Positions 13,600 through 25,111 of a DNA stretch of 64,000 bases are shown in pieces. This DNA is from Thelephora terrestris. Taxonomy: Eukaryota; Basidiomycota; Agaricomycetes; Thelephorales; Thelephoraceae. Where the stretch lies: contig WIUZ02000001.1 in NCBI GenBank assembly GCA_015956445.1, positions 4,340,001 to 4,404,000 of the forward strand. The letters run 5' to 3'. Position numbers and translations under genes: made by a program. Below the pieces are notes generated by a model. It was not told where the DNA came from, did no database searches, and was given only the letters and a program-made list of their open reading frames with translations. Each line of letters begins with the position of its first letter. The stretch's first letter is position 1.

Positions 13600-13870
13600 C
13601 GGGATGCACAAACTGAATTTCCGTTGACGAGAACAGGTTGATGAACCGCTCAAGGAGCCCAATCCCAGACGTCAGTGGACCAAACTCAATATGTAGGATG
13701 GACTTGGCTGGGGGGATATCTGGATGGGGGTAGGCAATAAGACAAGCCTTGTTGGTGGTGGTTACGGTGTCAGTGAGGCTGGCAAACTGAACTCCGCTCT
13801 CAGCAGAGACGTTCAACTTGCGTCGTGGCGTGCAGGACCCCAAAAGATATGGGGGGGAATGGCGTCCTTC
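13600..13870 (-). pseudogene. Relic of kinase first exon and leader (copy A)
   Basis: Matches the first exon of the kinase genes at 27.8-28.0 kb and 39.3-39.5 kb, including KACLIAYPHPDIPPAKSIL, and also their upstream leader (the frame around FWGPARHD). The position of the ATG in the other copies reads GTA here (13763-13765), so the start is lost. Homology stops after about 45 codons, and the S33 relic begins within 60 bases. Only this exon of the kinase survives. Confidence 0.8.
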
Positions 13871-13880
13871 GCTGCATGGA

Positions 13881-14599
13881 ACCGAACCCACACGCTGTAA
13901 GCACGTCTCAGTAAAAGCTTAAGCAAATTACATTCGTGAGCCCTCGAGAAGAACACACAAGGTAAATAGCGCGGAAGTGGGAAGGATCCGTGGGTGCCAA
14001 GCCGCGATCGGTGAACTCGTCGGTACAAAGGGGCCCGAGAGCCATAGCATTCTCTATCATTCATCTTCTGAGCCGAAGTCCGAAGCCAGACAATGTCCGA
14101 TACTCGCCCTGGCCACGATTGCCAGGATCAAAGACGCGCGCAACTGTCGTCGGCGAGCTCTCTCCACAGCTCGCATGGGGGTTGCTGTGCACGTGTTTTG
14201 TTGCGAACACCAGCATTACGAAGAGGCGAAGATTGCACAGAGAAGAAACCGGTACACCTTCGAAGCTAAGAATCGATCCGACCTGTGTGAGTGAGGATTC
14301 CGATCGGAGAGCACTCACTTTGAGTCTTCACCACGGCGACTTCCACCTCGGCTACTGGCAAGCCTGATCCTCCCCAGTCCTCCCCTTCCACAAGTTTCCG
14401 ATCGACCCTCTTCACGCACGATCGCAGCCACTCGAAGAACAACCCGAACAGAACGGTGGCGACACAGAAAAGTGCAGATTGAGCAGACGTGTCACGATTC
14501 GAACGCGACGCATGAAAAACCACGACCGGCGGCGGGCTCACGACAACATCCACATCTTGCATCGCACCTTCGGAGCATCGCTCATGCACACTCCGCGGT
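13881..14599. other. No supported gene
   Basis: Contains the upstream flank of the kinase relic. Nothing else recognisable on either strand. Confidence 0.4.
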
Positions 14600-15520
14600 C
14601 GTACGTAAGTACACCCTCTATCAACAAAATTCACCCCAGGAGTTCATGATTGCGACGTTCACTTACGTCTAGGTTCTCCCTCCACCCCTTCAACAATCCT
14701 CGTCTATCTCCACAGCGCGAGTGCCCACACACTGGTGGATACTTCTATGCCTTCCTCGCAACTCTCCCGGGCCTCGAGGACGAAGGTGGCAGACTTCCAA
14801 TTTACACCGTACCACCACCCCTCCGGGCTCACCGACTTCCTCCGCCTCAGACCAAACCCTCGTTAGCCCCCGGTATTGTCACGCACTCACTCTCGGTCCA
14901 AAGCGATGATATAGTCGGTGGAACAGATTTGTGCTCATAGGGTTATTTACGCGAAGAAAGCCTGAGCATTCATGCCACTCACAAGAAACCGGACCTGCTT
15001 CGTCGACGCGCTTTTGTATCCGCGCCTCGTCCGCCAACCTCTGGACCACAACCCGAAGCCATCAAAGGGGTCATCCTCGTTTTTGACTTCCTCTTCGATT
15101 TCGGAAATATCGTCCTCCTCATCTGCTTGCTCGACATCAACCGCATATTCCCTCCTATCCGGGCGCGAGTCATTGAGGACCTCTACCCTGACCCATATCC
15201 AAATCCTCGGCTGCCCAGATGGCGCTGCAATGATCATCTGCTGCGCACGAATTTCTGATGGCCAACCGGACGTCTGCGAGATATATCCCAACGTGGAGAG
15301 GTTGCTCGAGACGTACCCATCCTCACTACGATCACATCTCTCTTGGTCGATTTTACTCCAGGTACCAGAAATGCTACGCCGTACCGTACTGGTGGAGAGC
15401 AATTGAGCGAGGTAACACATCGGACGAGTGAAGCCACCGGTCAAGAGGCCCGCATTCAAGACATTGAGCAGGGTAACAACGCAGGGACCGGTTTCTATCC
15501 CTAAGGTGTACCCCGGAACC
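14600..15520 (+). pseudogene. Decayed copy 1 of a tandemly duplicated gene of unknown function
   Basis: About 900 bases alignable by eye to 16110-17045, offset about 1.5 kb. The plus strand carries the protein signal: VLPPPLQQS, an LPG...GRLPIYT block, a Ser-rich stretch (opposite an acidic minus-strand frame), YPNVERLLETYPSSLRSHL and LLQVPEMLRRTVLVESN. The order is the same in copy 2. Frame is lost after the first block (IleLeu...AlaCys region near 14730) and again at a stop just after VESN. Family not recognised; the blocks look like a basidiomycete-specific hypothetical protein with a disordered middle. Confidence 0.6.
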
Positions 15521-15787
15521 TTCCCTGACACCGTGCGAACCCTGCTTGGAAACTCGGAATTCGTCAAGTTGATCAAACAATGGGGCTGGTGATATTTCCA
15601 CGGCCATTTTCCTCGTTCGGCAAGATCACGGCTAGAGCTGCATTTCTTTTGGACCGTTAGCTCTTTCCTCCTTTCCCACCATTTCAAGAACCACTCGTCG
15701 GCTGCCTTCGCTTTGACCCGCCAGAATACTTGCTCGTCTCTCACACCTCTTTGACTTCCTTTACGATCTGCTAAGTTCCATCTAATC

Positions 15788-17137
15788 ATGAGCCGTCCAC
15801 TCGATTATGACGACCAAATCATTCGGGCCACCCCATATGAGACTCTTTTCAACTACCGCGCGACAGTCAGTCTTGTCACCCACCTTTCTTCAACCGATTC
15901 ACGCGACTTTCTCAATTCACATCCACCGTATAGGTCTTCCCAGAATGTCTCAGGACAGGCCCAGAACCCACCTTCTCGATGGAATACCCTGAAGTCACCG
16001 CCCGCTCTCTCAAGCCCTCCTCAATACGATAACCCTTTACACCGTGTGTGGCTCAAGCAACCGCTCAACCACATCGAGGAAGATGAAGTTAGAGCCTACA
16101 GAACATACGTGAGCAGACCTCACATCAACAAAATTTACCCCAGGAGTTCATCACGACGTCCCCACACCTCTAGGTTCTCCCTCCACCTCTTCAGCAGTCC
16201 CCGTTCTTCTCCATAGCTAGTGCTAACACATGGGTCAGCATGGATCACTTCTATGCCTTCTTCACGACTCTCCCCGGCATCGAGAACAAACATGGCAGAC
16301 TTCCGATGTACACCATACCACCCCCCCCCCCTCCGAGCTCCCCAACTTCCCCTGCCTCAGATCAAACCCTCGTTAGCCCCCCTGTATCGTCATAGACTCG
16401 CTCTCGGTCCAAGGTGAGGACAGAGTCGGTGGAACAGATCCGTGCCCGCAGGAATAGCTACGCGAAGGAAAGGCCGAGCGTCCATGCCACTCCCAAGAAA
16501 CCTGACCATCAGCTTCGTCGACGCGCCTCTGTATTCGTGCCTGTCCACCAGTCTTCTCTCGACCACAACCAGAAAACAACAAAGAGGACAGGAAGTCATC
16601 CGCGTTTTTGACTTCCTCTTCGATTTCGGAGTTATCGTCCTCCTCATCTGCGGGCTCAGAATCAACCGTAACTTCCCTCCCATCTGAGTACAAGTCATCG
16701 AGGATCTCACCTCTGACCCACCTCCAACTCCTCGGCCGCCCAGCTGCCGCTGTGATGATCATCCGCCGCCCACGAGTTTCTGATGCTCAACCGGACGTCT
16801 ACGAGATACATCCCAACGTGGAGGGGTAGCTCGAGACGTACTTATCCTCCGCCAAGATCACGATCACATCCCCTTCAGTCGATTCTACTCTAGGCACCAG
16901 AAATGCTGCACCGTGCCGGTGGAGAGCAACTGGGCGAAGAAACATATCGGACGGGTGGAGTCCCTGGTCAAGAAACCCAGATCCAGGAAATCGAGCAGGG
17001 TAGCAACGGAGGAACTGGTTTCGTTCCCTGAGGAGTACCAGGCTGACTTGTTGAATAATGAGGAGGCGTTGAACGGTTTCATGGCCATCGCTAAAGCTGC
17101 AAGCCGTGAGAGGGGTATCGCTGAGTATCGCTGGTGA
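15788..17137 (+). pseudogene. Copy 2 of the duplicated unknown gene, with 5' end, probably decayed
   Basis: Starts with a good ATG reading MSRPLDYDDQIIRATPYETL, then a likely intron (GTCAGT to TATAG at 15945), PECLRTGPEPTFSMEYPEV, a second intron and VLPPPLQQSPFFSIASANTW followed by MDHFYAFFTTLPGIENKHG. A run of about 14 C at 16319 breaks the frame. A Ser/Arg/Lys-rich region follows (RTESVEQIRARRNSYAKERP), and the C-terminal block EEYQADLLNNEEALNGFMAI ends at 17137. A stop follows NVEG, and a frame slip occurs before VESNWAKKHIGR compared with copy 1. It could be a real gene if the C-run is a sequencing error, but the second break argues against that. Confidence 0.5.
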
Positions 17138-19977
17138 ATTTGGGCACTCCCGATCCTCGTTGACCCCAGCCAGGGCGCGAGACGGTAGCGGTTGGTTCAA
17201 ACAGCGTACTCTAAACCGCCACCGTCATACAACCTCCCGCCGCTCCCGCATAGTACACCCCACCATAGGGCCGCCCCCACTTCACGCACTGTGCTTCCGT
17301 TCCCCCCACACGGCATCCACTGACCGGCGATCCCCTGCGAAACCCATTCAGTGTTTTGCCTATCGTCCTGAGTATGGAAAGGCTACTACACTGGCCCACT
17401 TCGCGTTCTAACTCGCCAAAGCGTGTTTCACGTCCACCAACCTCCACTGAGAGGTATGGCCGATCTCCCTCAGCCGCCGCGGACTCCCCTGTTCAGTACA
17501 TTCCACTTGTTCGAACGGGGCCCTCGTTGGTTATTATCTCATCGTTCCCTAAATCTTCTCGGTATTTTCTGTCATCATTGATGCATCAAACGTCCTGGCG
17601 TCGCATAGTTTCCTACTACCTCTTCTTTCCCGATAGAGATCCACTTGTAGTAGCCTCCTGCTCCATCTTTCTTCATTTTTTTGTTCGTAAATATCACGGT
17701 GTATCATATCCATCTACGCTCAACGTCGGTGTGTAATGCGGTTCCTTGCTCGGGGCATCGGGTCCCATAGGGTCCTCTGTAAAGCGCCCCGGTTACCTCG
17801 ACTCATCCACCATTGGAACGCAACGAGTAAGAGGGTATCCTACTCCTGAGCCCGATTCACTGCATTGAATCTTCCAGCCTGGTCCTCTGTCTCTAATCAC
17901 TTCCAGGCGCAAACGAGGAAACCCACCGAAAAATTGGGCGAAATGTCCTGCCCATTAGAGACCTCACGAGCCAGGTAGTTTCTAAGAAGTTCCCGGTCGT
18001 TATCGCTAACGGTAGTGTCTTCCGGGCATAGACCTCGGAAGTGAGGAAATTTCGTCTCCCGGATTCGGTTGCAGAAATCACTTAATCGACCCGCTTAATC
18101 GAACCAAAGCATACACCCGACATTGCAGCAAGTCGGTCCTTTGATCTATCGGCGGGGGGTTGAGTCAGGGTAACATGCACAATGTTGGGAGGTGAACGGA
18201 TTCGAGGCGCAGGCCCGACGGCAGGTCAGAAGTAGCTTCAAGTCCGCTAAGAGGCCTGAGGCACTTATAGCGGAGTTGAAGCGGGCAGCACAAGAAGGAG
18301 AAGAAGGACTCGCGCAGTTGCGGGGGCTCCGATGGATCGCCGACAAGCACGTCTTCGAAAGCGAGAGATAGCTAAGAACGAGAGGAGTCTAGCAACAAGA
18401 GACCCTGTAACCGAAGGAGGTCTGATTTTCGGGCAACCCTGGCTGAGCCTTCGGAGAGAAACCAAAAAATCTCTATTCATACCTACAACATTGGTTTGTA
18501 TAGTTTTGGCCTCGTAAAGCCCGTGTGACGTTGAGGTGAGATCCGAGGGCTGAACTCGCTCGAAGACTGCTACTCGTCGACGCGGCATGGATGCGTTACA
18601 GAGCTCCCCAGAGTTCTAGAAGCGCAGCGTGTGAGTGCTTTGCCTTGCCAATCCTGGAATCCCGAGGCTGTAGGGTACGACAAGCAGCAGGGTTGGCTGT
18701 TGTATTCATGTGTTGCAAGGCAATGGTCAACCTTCGAAGGGTGTGGAACGCGTGTTCTAATGGAGGGTATCATCGGCGAAAGACACGATTCGGGTTTACT
18801 GCGCGGAAGCTCATTAACGGGAGGAAACCACGGCTCAAGATAGCATCGCGTTACAGTCAGTCGTTTCTTCAGAGTCGGGGAGGGGGGTGCAATCGAATTC
18901 CCCTCCCAAAGCGCGGTATGAGCTCATCGGAAGGTCCATGGTTGACGATTTTTGATATTCTCCATCTGAACAAATGCGATGAGCAAGCGGATGTGAAAAG
19001 CTGCTGAAAAAGACCCACGGCGCATGGGTCTGTTTGTCTCGGGATCCCAACCAACGCGGGTTTTCAAGCCACGGTTCCTATGCATCACACAGCTCCTAGA
19101 ATTCTTGCTATCGTCTGTGCGCCAAAGCCTGGGGCTGGAACCAGAGGAGCGAGACTCCGGGACGAGGTCCAGGTGGTGATAGCACCTCTAGATTTGCTAG
19201 TACCCGTTGACCTGACACTGGATGGTGCACATCGGCAATCCCTCGACAGAAATGATGGGAGAAACTATCGACGTCACATATGTACCCACCCCTTGAGGTG
19301 AGCACAGTTCGACCAGCTTTCCGTTCCGATGCGCATGGTTTTCAGGCGTTCGGTTTACTGCAAAACTTGTTGTGGCGATCACGAACTGGTTGAATCTATG
19401 GTCCCGGTTCCCCCCTTATCACGTTTGCGCATCCGTGTTTCCAACGCAGACCGGGGGCTGTCGTATATAGGTGGTGGGTGGACGGGACGACAGGAAATTG
19501 TGGGTCTCAAGGGCCCCTCCGGACTTCGATCCATCCAGACTGTTTCCTTCCCAGGGAATGTAGCCGATGCACTGATTATTCTCCTCTGAGATCTGACCAA
19601 TTTCAGGGATAATCGTTCCCCATGCTGGTGACGAGGTGCGGACGTACGGGAGGGGAGGCCGCGTTGACCGGTTGGTTACTGCGGCGCCCTTGAGGGTCTT
19701 GGTTAACTTGAGAGCCCGTTCGGTTCTCTCTGCACGAAAAAGAATTTACAATGGGTTTGATGAGCCCAGTAGACACAGGGGATGGAAACAATGAGGAGAT
19801 GATGCGCCAAGCAATGTTGTAAAGTGGGGGAGGTCGGGGTCTCTGCAAGTTTGCGAGCTGATTTTTTTTCTCAGCGCTTTATTTCCTAGAGCGCTTTGCA
19901 TTCGCTCGGAAAGGGGTGGATGCCACGTGTCCATCCATCTCTTATCGTCCCACCATCTACCTTGAACAAACGACAAC
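17138..19977. other. Gene-poor stretch, nothing supported
   Basis: Nearly 3 kb with only short, compositionally random frames on both strands. The last 100 bases are the CT-rich 5' flank of the NACHT gene. Confidence 0.5.
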
Positions 19978-22900
19978 ATGGGATTGCGAGATCTTCTCTG
20001 TATACCTAAATGGCATCACCGTAGTCGAAGCAAAGCGAGGAGCGAGGTCATCGAAGACCCGAGCGGAGCTGACCTGACCGTGCCACTGCCACGTCGCACC
20101 CAGTCGACTCCAGATCTACGGATTGATGACTCAACTTCACCAGTGTCTGGTCCGTCGACCTCTGGTGATCAAGGACGCGATGGTACGTTGGCGATTGCTT
20201 CTTGAGCGACCCATCTAAATGTGCTTGTTTCGCATGACCCAGGCCACCCGGCCAATGCTGGTCTATTCCGCTCTGTTCTTAAACAAGGAGAAAGCGCAGG
20301 TCCGGGGTCCTCTGATCCTGTCGTCAAGGCAGGCGCTACAGATGAGAAAAAGTCGCACCTCAAGTCCCTCGCCTCTTCCGGGGCCAAGTTCATCCTCCGT
20401 GGGGTCAACGAATCTGCGGATGCCTTTGGTCCGCTCAAATCTGTTGCAGGGGGTCTCTGCTATTTCCTAGACAACTACGAGGTACGTTAAACTCTTTCGC
20501 CCGTCCTTCAAAAAGCTTACGAGCGCACAAGCGAACGGAGGCAAACGAGCAATCGATGGAATCGTTGGCGCGCCGCGTCGGAGCACTCGCCGATTCGCTT
20601 TGTGCATCCGATCACCAGGATGATATCAAGGAAAAATCCAGGAGGAAATTTCTGGAAGAGTAGGCCCTGTGCTCTCCTGTATCGCGGACCGAGTCTGACG
20701 AACATCGAACATTAGAAAACTCAACAATGTTGCCAGGGAACTCGATTCATTGACGAAACAAGGCAATGTGGAGGGTTTCATCAAGAACGTCAAGAATGCT
20801 GATAGACTTGCTGGCTTGGTAGAGGATATTCGAGATGCTATCATGGAGTACCAGGTTTGTCCTTGGAGTCCTTACCCCCGCCTTGACCAACACCTTTTTC
20901 AGACCTCATTGCAACAAGACATCTATAAAAAGAACTCTATGCTCATTGTCAGTTTGTCCCCCAATTCCATCTTTTTACATGTGATGACAAGAGAACAGGA
21001 GAGATCAGACCTCGCCCTTCTCGACCGCATGTATCACATCACCAACGCTGGGTACCTCTGTGGAGACAGGCAGGGATGTATGAAGGGCACAAGGCGGGAT
21101 ACTCTCAATCACCTGGAGAACTGGTTGAATGGCCAAGAGGATAAACATGTGTTCTGGCTCAACGGTCTCGCAGGAACCGGAAAGTCAACCATAGCCCAGA
21201 CATTTGCAGAGACAAGTTTTGCAGATGGGAAGCTTGGGGCGAGCTTTTTCTGTTCACGAAATTTTGAAGACAGGAGCAACCTTCGATCAATCTTCCCCAC
21301 CCTAGCATTCCAGCTCGCCTATCAGTATCCACTTTTCTGCAAGGCCTTGCTCCCAGTCCTGACGACTAGCCATGATGTTGGGCGGGAGTCACTTTGTTCT
21401 CAAATGGAGAAGCTCATTGTTGAGCCATTCCAGGCCACACAAATTCCCACCCTCATCATCATTGATGCTCTTGATGAGTGTCAAGACAACGAACCTGCCT
21501 CTGCAATCCTCTCAGTGCTCTCCCGCTATGTGGACAAGATCCCCAGTGTCAAGTTCCTCATCACTGGTCGCCCTGAACCTCGAATCAGTGAGGGGTTCCA
21601 TCTTGAATCCCTCGAACCCACCACAGAAGTCTTCAAGCTACATGACGTTGAGCCATCTTCAGTGGAGAGCGATATCAGGCTGTTCTTCAGGACTCGGCTA
21701 GCTGAAATCACCAAAGCACGGAATAACTGTACCTTCCCACAAGACTGGCCCAAGTCATCTGACATCGACATTCTTTGCAAAAAGGCAGCAGGATTCTTCA
21801 TCTATGCTTCAGTTGTGGTCAAGTTTGTGGCATCCCCAAGCCGCATACCCACTGAACAACTGGACCAGGTTGTCTTGCTCCCACAAAGAATTGCCAATGA
21901 AGGGAAGGGAATTGACTCCCTATACACTCAGGTTCTCGAGCAAGCAGTTGGTGATGTGGAGGCAGATGATGACGATAAGGAGGAAATCTACTCTTGTTTC
22001 AAGACTGTGGTTGGGGCAGTGCTACTTGTGTTTAACTCTCTTCCAATAGGGGCACTCTCAGAACTCCTCAGAGTATCCAACAATAAAGTTTCCACCACTC
22101 TGTCTTCCCTCAATTCTCTCCTCCTTATCCCAGGTGCAGAAAGAATAGGAGAGCCAATCCGTGTCTTTCACAAGTCATTTCCTGACTTCCTTATGGATTC
22201 CAAGCGGTGCAGTAAAAAGTGGTTTTTTGTGGATAAAAACATCTATCATGCAAAAATCTCACTGTTATGCTTGGGTTTGATGAAGGAAAGGCTGAGGAGG
22301 AATATCTGCAATCTGGATGACTATGTTCTTCTTAGTGAAGTCGAGGAACTCTCTGGTCAGAGAAAGAACTACACTGGAGATGCTCTGGAATATGCATGTC
22401 AATTTTGGACAAAACACCTTCTGGAAACCCCCAAGGACAGCCCAGCCATTGGGGAATTAGAGAAAGAAATCAAGGAATTTTTCACCAAAAGATTGTTGTA
22501 TTGGATCGAAGTCCTCATACTCACAGGGAACCTTGATGCTGGGGTCTATGCTATGAATGATGTTGAGCAGTGGTGTGCTTCAGTGAGTGCTTTCTAGAAT
22601 GTTTTCTCAGTAACTTTTTGACAATTATTCAGGTGGGGATTCCATGCACATGGACCAATGACACCCAACGCTTTCTATTGGAACACTTTGACACCATCAA
22701 GGATTTTCCATCCCATATATACCATTCTGCCCTCCCATTCTGCCCCTCCTCATCATGGCTCCAAAAGGAGTATAGCACAGAAATCCTAGACAAAGTGAAG
22801 GTAGCCAATGGGCTTCCAGCTGAGTGGGGATCATGCTATCGTGCAGTTGATTTTGCTGGTCCTTCATTTGCCCTCTCAAGCTGGAAGAACTCAATTGCAG

Positions 22901-24420
22901 TTGGCATGTGGTCTGGGATTATTTTGATCCTAGATGCAATCACTGGTAGCCAAACAGCTGTTATTTCTTTGCATGAGGGTGGGGTAAATTCCGTCACCTT
23001 CTCACTAGATGGAGCTTTGCTTGTGTCTGGGAGTTTGGACGGGACCATCAAACTTTGGGATGTGCAGACAGGTGGAGCTATAAAGACCTTCATTGGCCAT
23101 ACAGGGAGGATGCTGTCTGTTTCCATCTCTGCAGACTCTGCAATGATCGCTTCTGGGTCTGATCAGGCAATCCAACTGTGGAGCATTCAAACAGGGGAGT
23201 GTTGCCATCAGATATCAAAGCAGGAGCCTGTAGACCAGGTTATCTTTCATCCTTTGGACCCACAGTACTTCATGTCTGTGTCTGATGAGAAAGTCCAGCA
23301 TTGGGATATCAATGGTCACCAGATTGGGGAGGAGTCTAGGAGCACTTGTGTTGCCTTTTCCTTGGATGGTACCAAGTTGGCTCTGTGCTATGATGGTGTT
23401 GTTACAGTCAAAGACTTCAGGTCAGGGGCAATTGTGGCTGAGTTCCATCCTGATGAGAGGGAGTTTGGGGCCTGTTGTTTCTCCCCTGACAGCAAGCTTA
23501 TTGCAGCAGCAGTTGGTCACATCATTTATGTGTGGGAAATCAAAATCTCAGCTTCCCACCCCATTGAGACTTTCCTTTGTGATACTGTTCTTGCCCTTGA
23601 ATTCACCTCACCCTCCACTCTTGTCTCAAACTCCTTTAAATTCAAGTTCTGGCAGATTGGGGCCTCTTCAACAAAGCCAGTCAGTTCTGATCCAAAGTCT
23701 GGATCCTCCTCTCCAGCTCAAACCATCTCTGTCAATATACAAGTAAACAATGACACTGTTATCACAAGTGATATTAATGGAGTGGTGGAGATCTGGGACA
23801 TCCTGACTGGCCACTGTAAGGGATCCTTTCAAACTGAAGCTAGGGGCCGCAATCATAAAGCCCAGCTAGCTGGTGACAAGTTGATCATTGTCCAGTGGCA
23901 AGACAAAGATGTCACTGTTTCAGATGTTGAGACACAAGAACTCCTCTGGCACAAGCATTTTGGCAATATTTCCCAGGGGATTGAGGCTGGGATATCAGAA
24001 GATGGGTCTAAAATCTTTTTTAAAGAAGAGTCTGGACCTATCCTAGTATTATCCTTATGGACAGGAGAGGTTGAAGATATGATAAGCAGTTCCGAACAAT
24101 TTGGTGCCCTACACCTGGACGGCTCAAGAGTCTGGACTGATTATGGGGAGCATTCCGAGGGGTGGGAGTTTGGGATCCCAGGGTCATCACCTGTTCAACT
24201 GTCCAACATACCCCCCAATAAACTCCACCCTAGTGGCACCATAATGTGGAACATTTTTCAACACAGAGTTCAAGATGTAGATACTGGAGAGGTGCTATTT
24301 CAGCTAGCTAAGGGATATGGCTTCCCTGCTGATGTGAAATGGAAAAACCAATACTTGTACATGTGCTTTTTTCCGAGAAAGGTGTTCATTCTTGACTTCA
24401 GCCATCTACTCCCTCAGTAG
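19978..24420 (+). CDS. NACHT-WD40 receptor (fungal NLR)
   Basis: STAND NTPase with a WD40 sensor, the class that includes fungal HET-type incompatibility receptors; cytoplasmic. Seven exons, introns at 20183-20242, 20482-20540, 20660-20715, 20855-20902, 20948-20998 and 22583-22632; all phases agree, giving 1372 aa with no internal break. Residues 1-70 are a Ser/Arg-rich leader. About 90-250 form a helical head (ILRGVNESADAFGPLKSVAG, then LVEDIRDAIMEYQ) of the same general kind as in the NB-ARC gene at 979. The P-loop GLAGTGKST is at about 305 and the Walker B LIIIDALDE at about 401. WD40 repeats (SGSLDGTIKLWDVQTG) begin near 850 and run to the end. From about 21.3 kb onward the gene is almost free of CpG, unlike its first exons. 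Introns 4 and 5 (48 and 51 nt) are stop-free and in frame. Expression and ligand cannot be inferred. Confidence 0.93.
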
Positions 24421-25111
24421 AGATTGATACTTTTTGCCAAGTCTTGTATTTTTTGTGCTCAATATTCCATAGGCTATGACCAATAAAATATGTGCAGAAA
24501 CTTTGTCTTGATATGAATGTAAAGATTAAGGTAATATAGTATCTAGAGTGAGAAGACTCATTTCTGTCTCAAACTCAGAACTCATTGCTCAAAGTCATTT
24601 GTATCACAGAAGAGGTTTTTGACATAGATAAAACACAAGTAACAAGCTCACAAAGAGATCTACCTCACAAGCACAAAATTCTATAGGAAGAAACAAGATA
24701 TAGCCAGAAGGCACCACTATTATATTGAAATAGTACCAAAACTATGTTGAAAAACATCTAATTTACAAGTGCAGGGGAAATCTCGACTCTACCTGCCAAA
24801 TTTCTTACCGGGGTTTACCGCCGGAGTGGTTTTGCAAGTACACTGGAACAGAGTTTTTCCAACAGATGGTATCTCGGAAAAGTGTTTCCGATGTTTGATT
24901 GGTACTCAAAACTTCACTACTAGGTACATTGTGATACAAATCTGAACTCAGCAGGTGATGAGGTGAACAGCGAGAAGACTACTCCCAGGATCTCGAAGGA
25001 ACTATGATCCTAGTGTCGTCACTTGTGGTGGCGTCGCTGGCCAATCGACTCGTAACCTGACAGAAACTCGGCTTGGGGTGGTGAGGCGAGGTTTACGAAC
25101 GATGGCTTACC
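24421..25111. other. AT-rich, CpG-free 3' flank then ordinary intergenic DNA
   Basis: From 24421 to about 24780 I see no CpG at all and strong A/T richness. CpG reappears abruptly at about 24784 and is normal by 24810. No gene. The change marks the right edge of the unusual block that carries the NACHT-WD40 body. Confidence 0.7.
24482..24487 (+). terminator. Possible polyadenylation signal of the NACHT-WD40 gene
   Basis: AATAAA 62 bases after the stop codon in an AT-rich context. Fungal poly(A) signals are loose, so this is suggestive only. Confidence 0.35.

Noticed and set aside
14947-15789. Minus-strand frame of 280 codons with an acidic stretch (ADEEDDISEIEEEV)
   Set aside because: The acidic run is the complement of a Ser-rich plus-strand segment. 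Plus-strand blocks on either side are conserved in the tandem copy in the expected order, and the minus frame is not kept open in copy 2.
17211-17447. Minus-strand 78-codon frame with GRPYGGVYYAGAAGG
   Set aside because: Short, low-complexity end, no partner exons and no recognisable family.
8838-19977. LTR retroelement, LINE or DNA transposon remains
   Set aside because: No reverse transcriptase, integrase or transposase motif and no long terminal repeats were recognised by eye; only a proper repeat search could exclude short degraded pieces.
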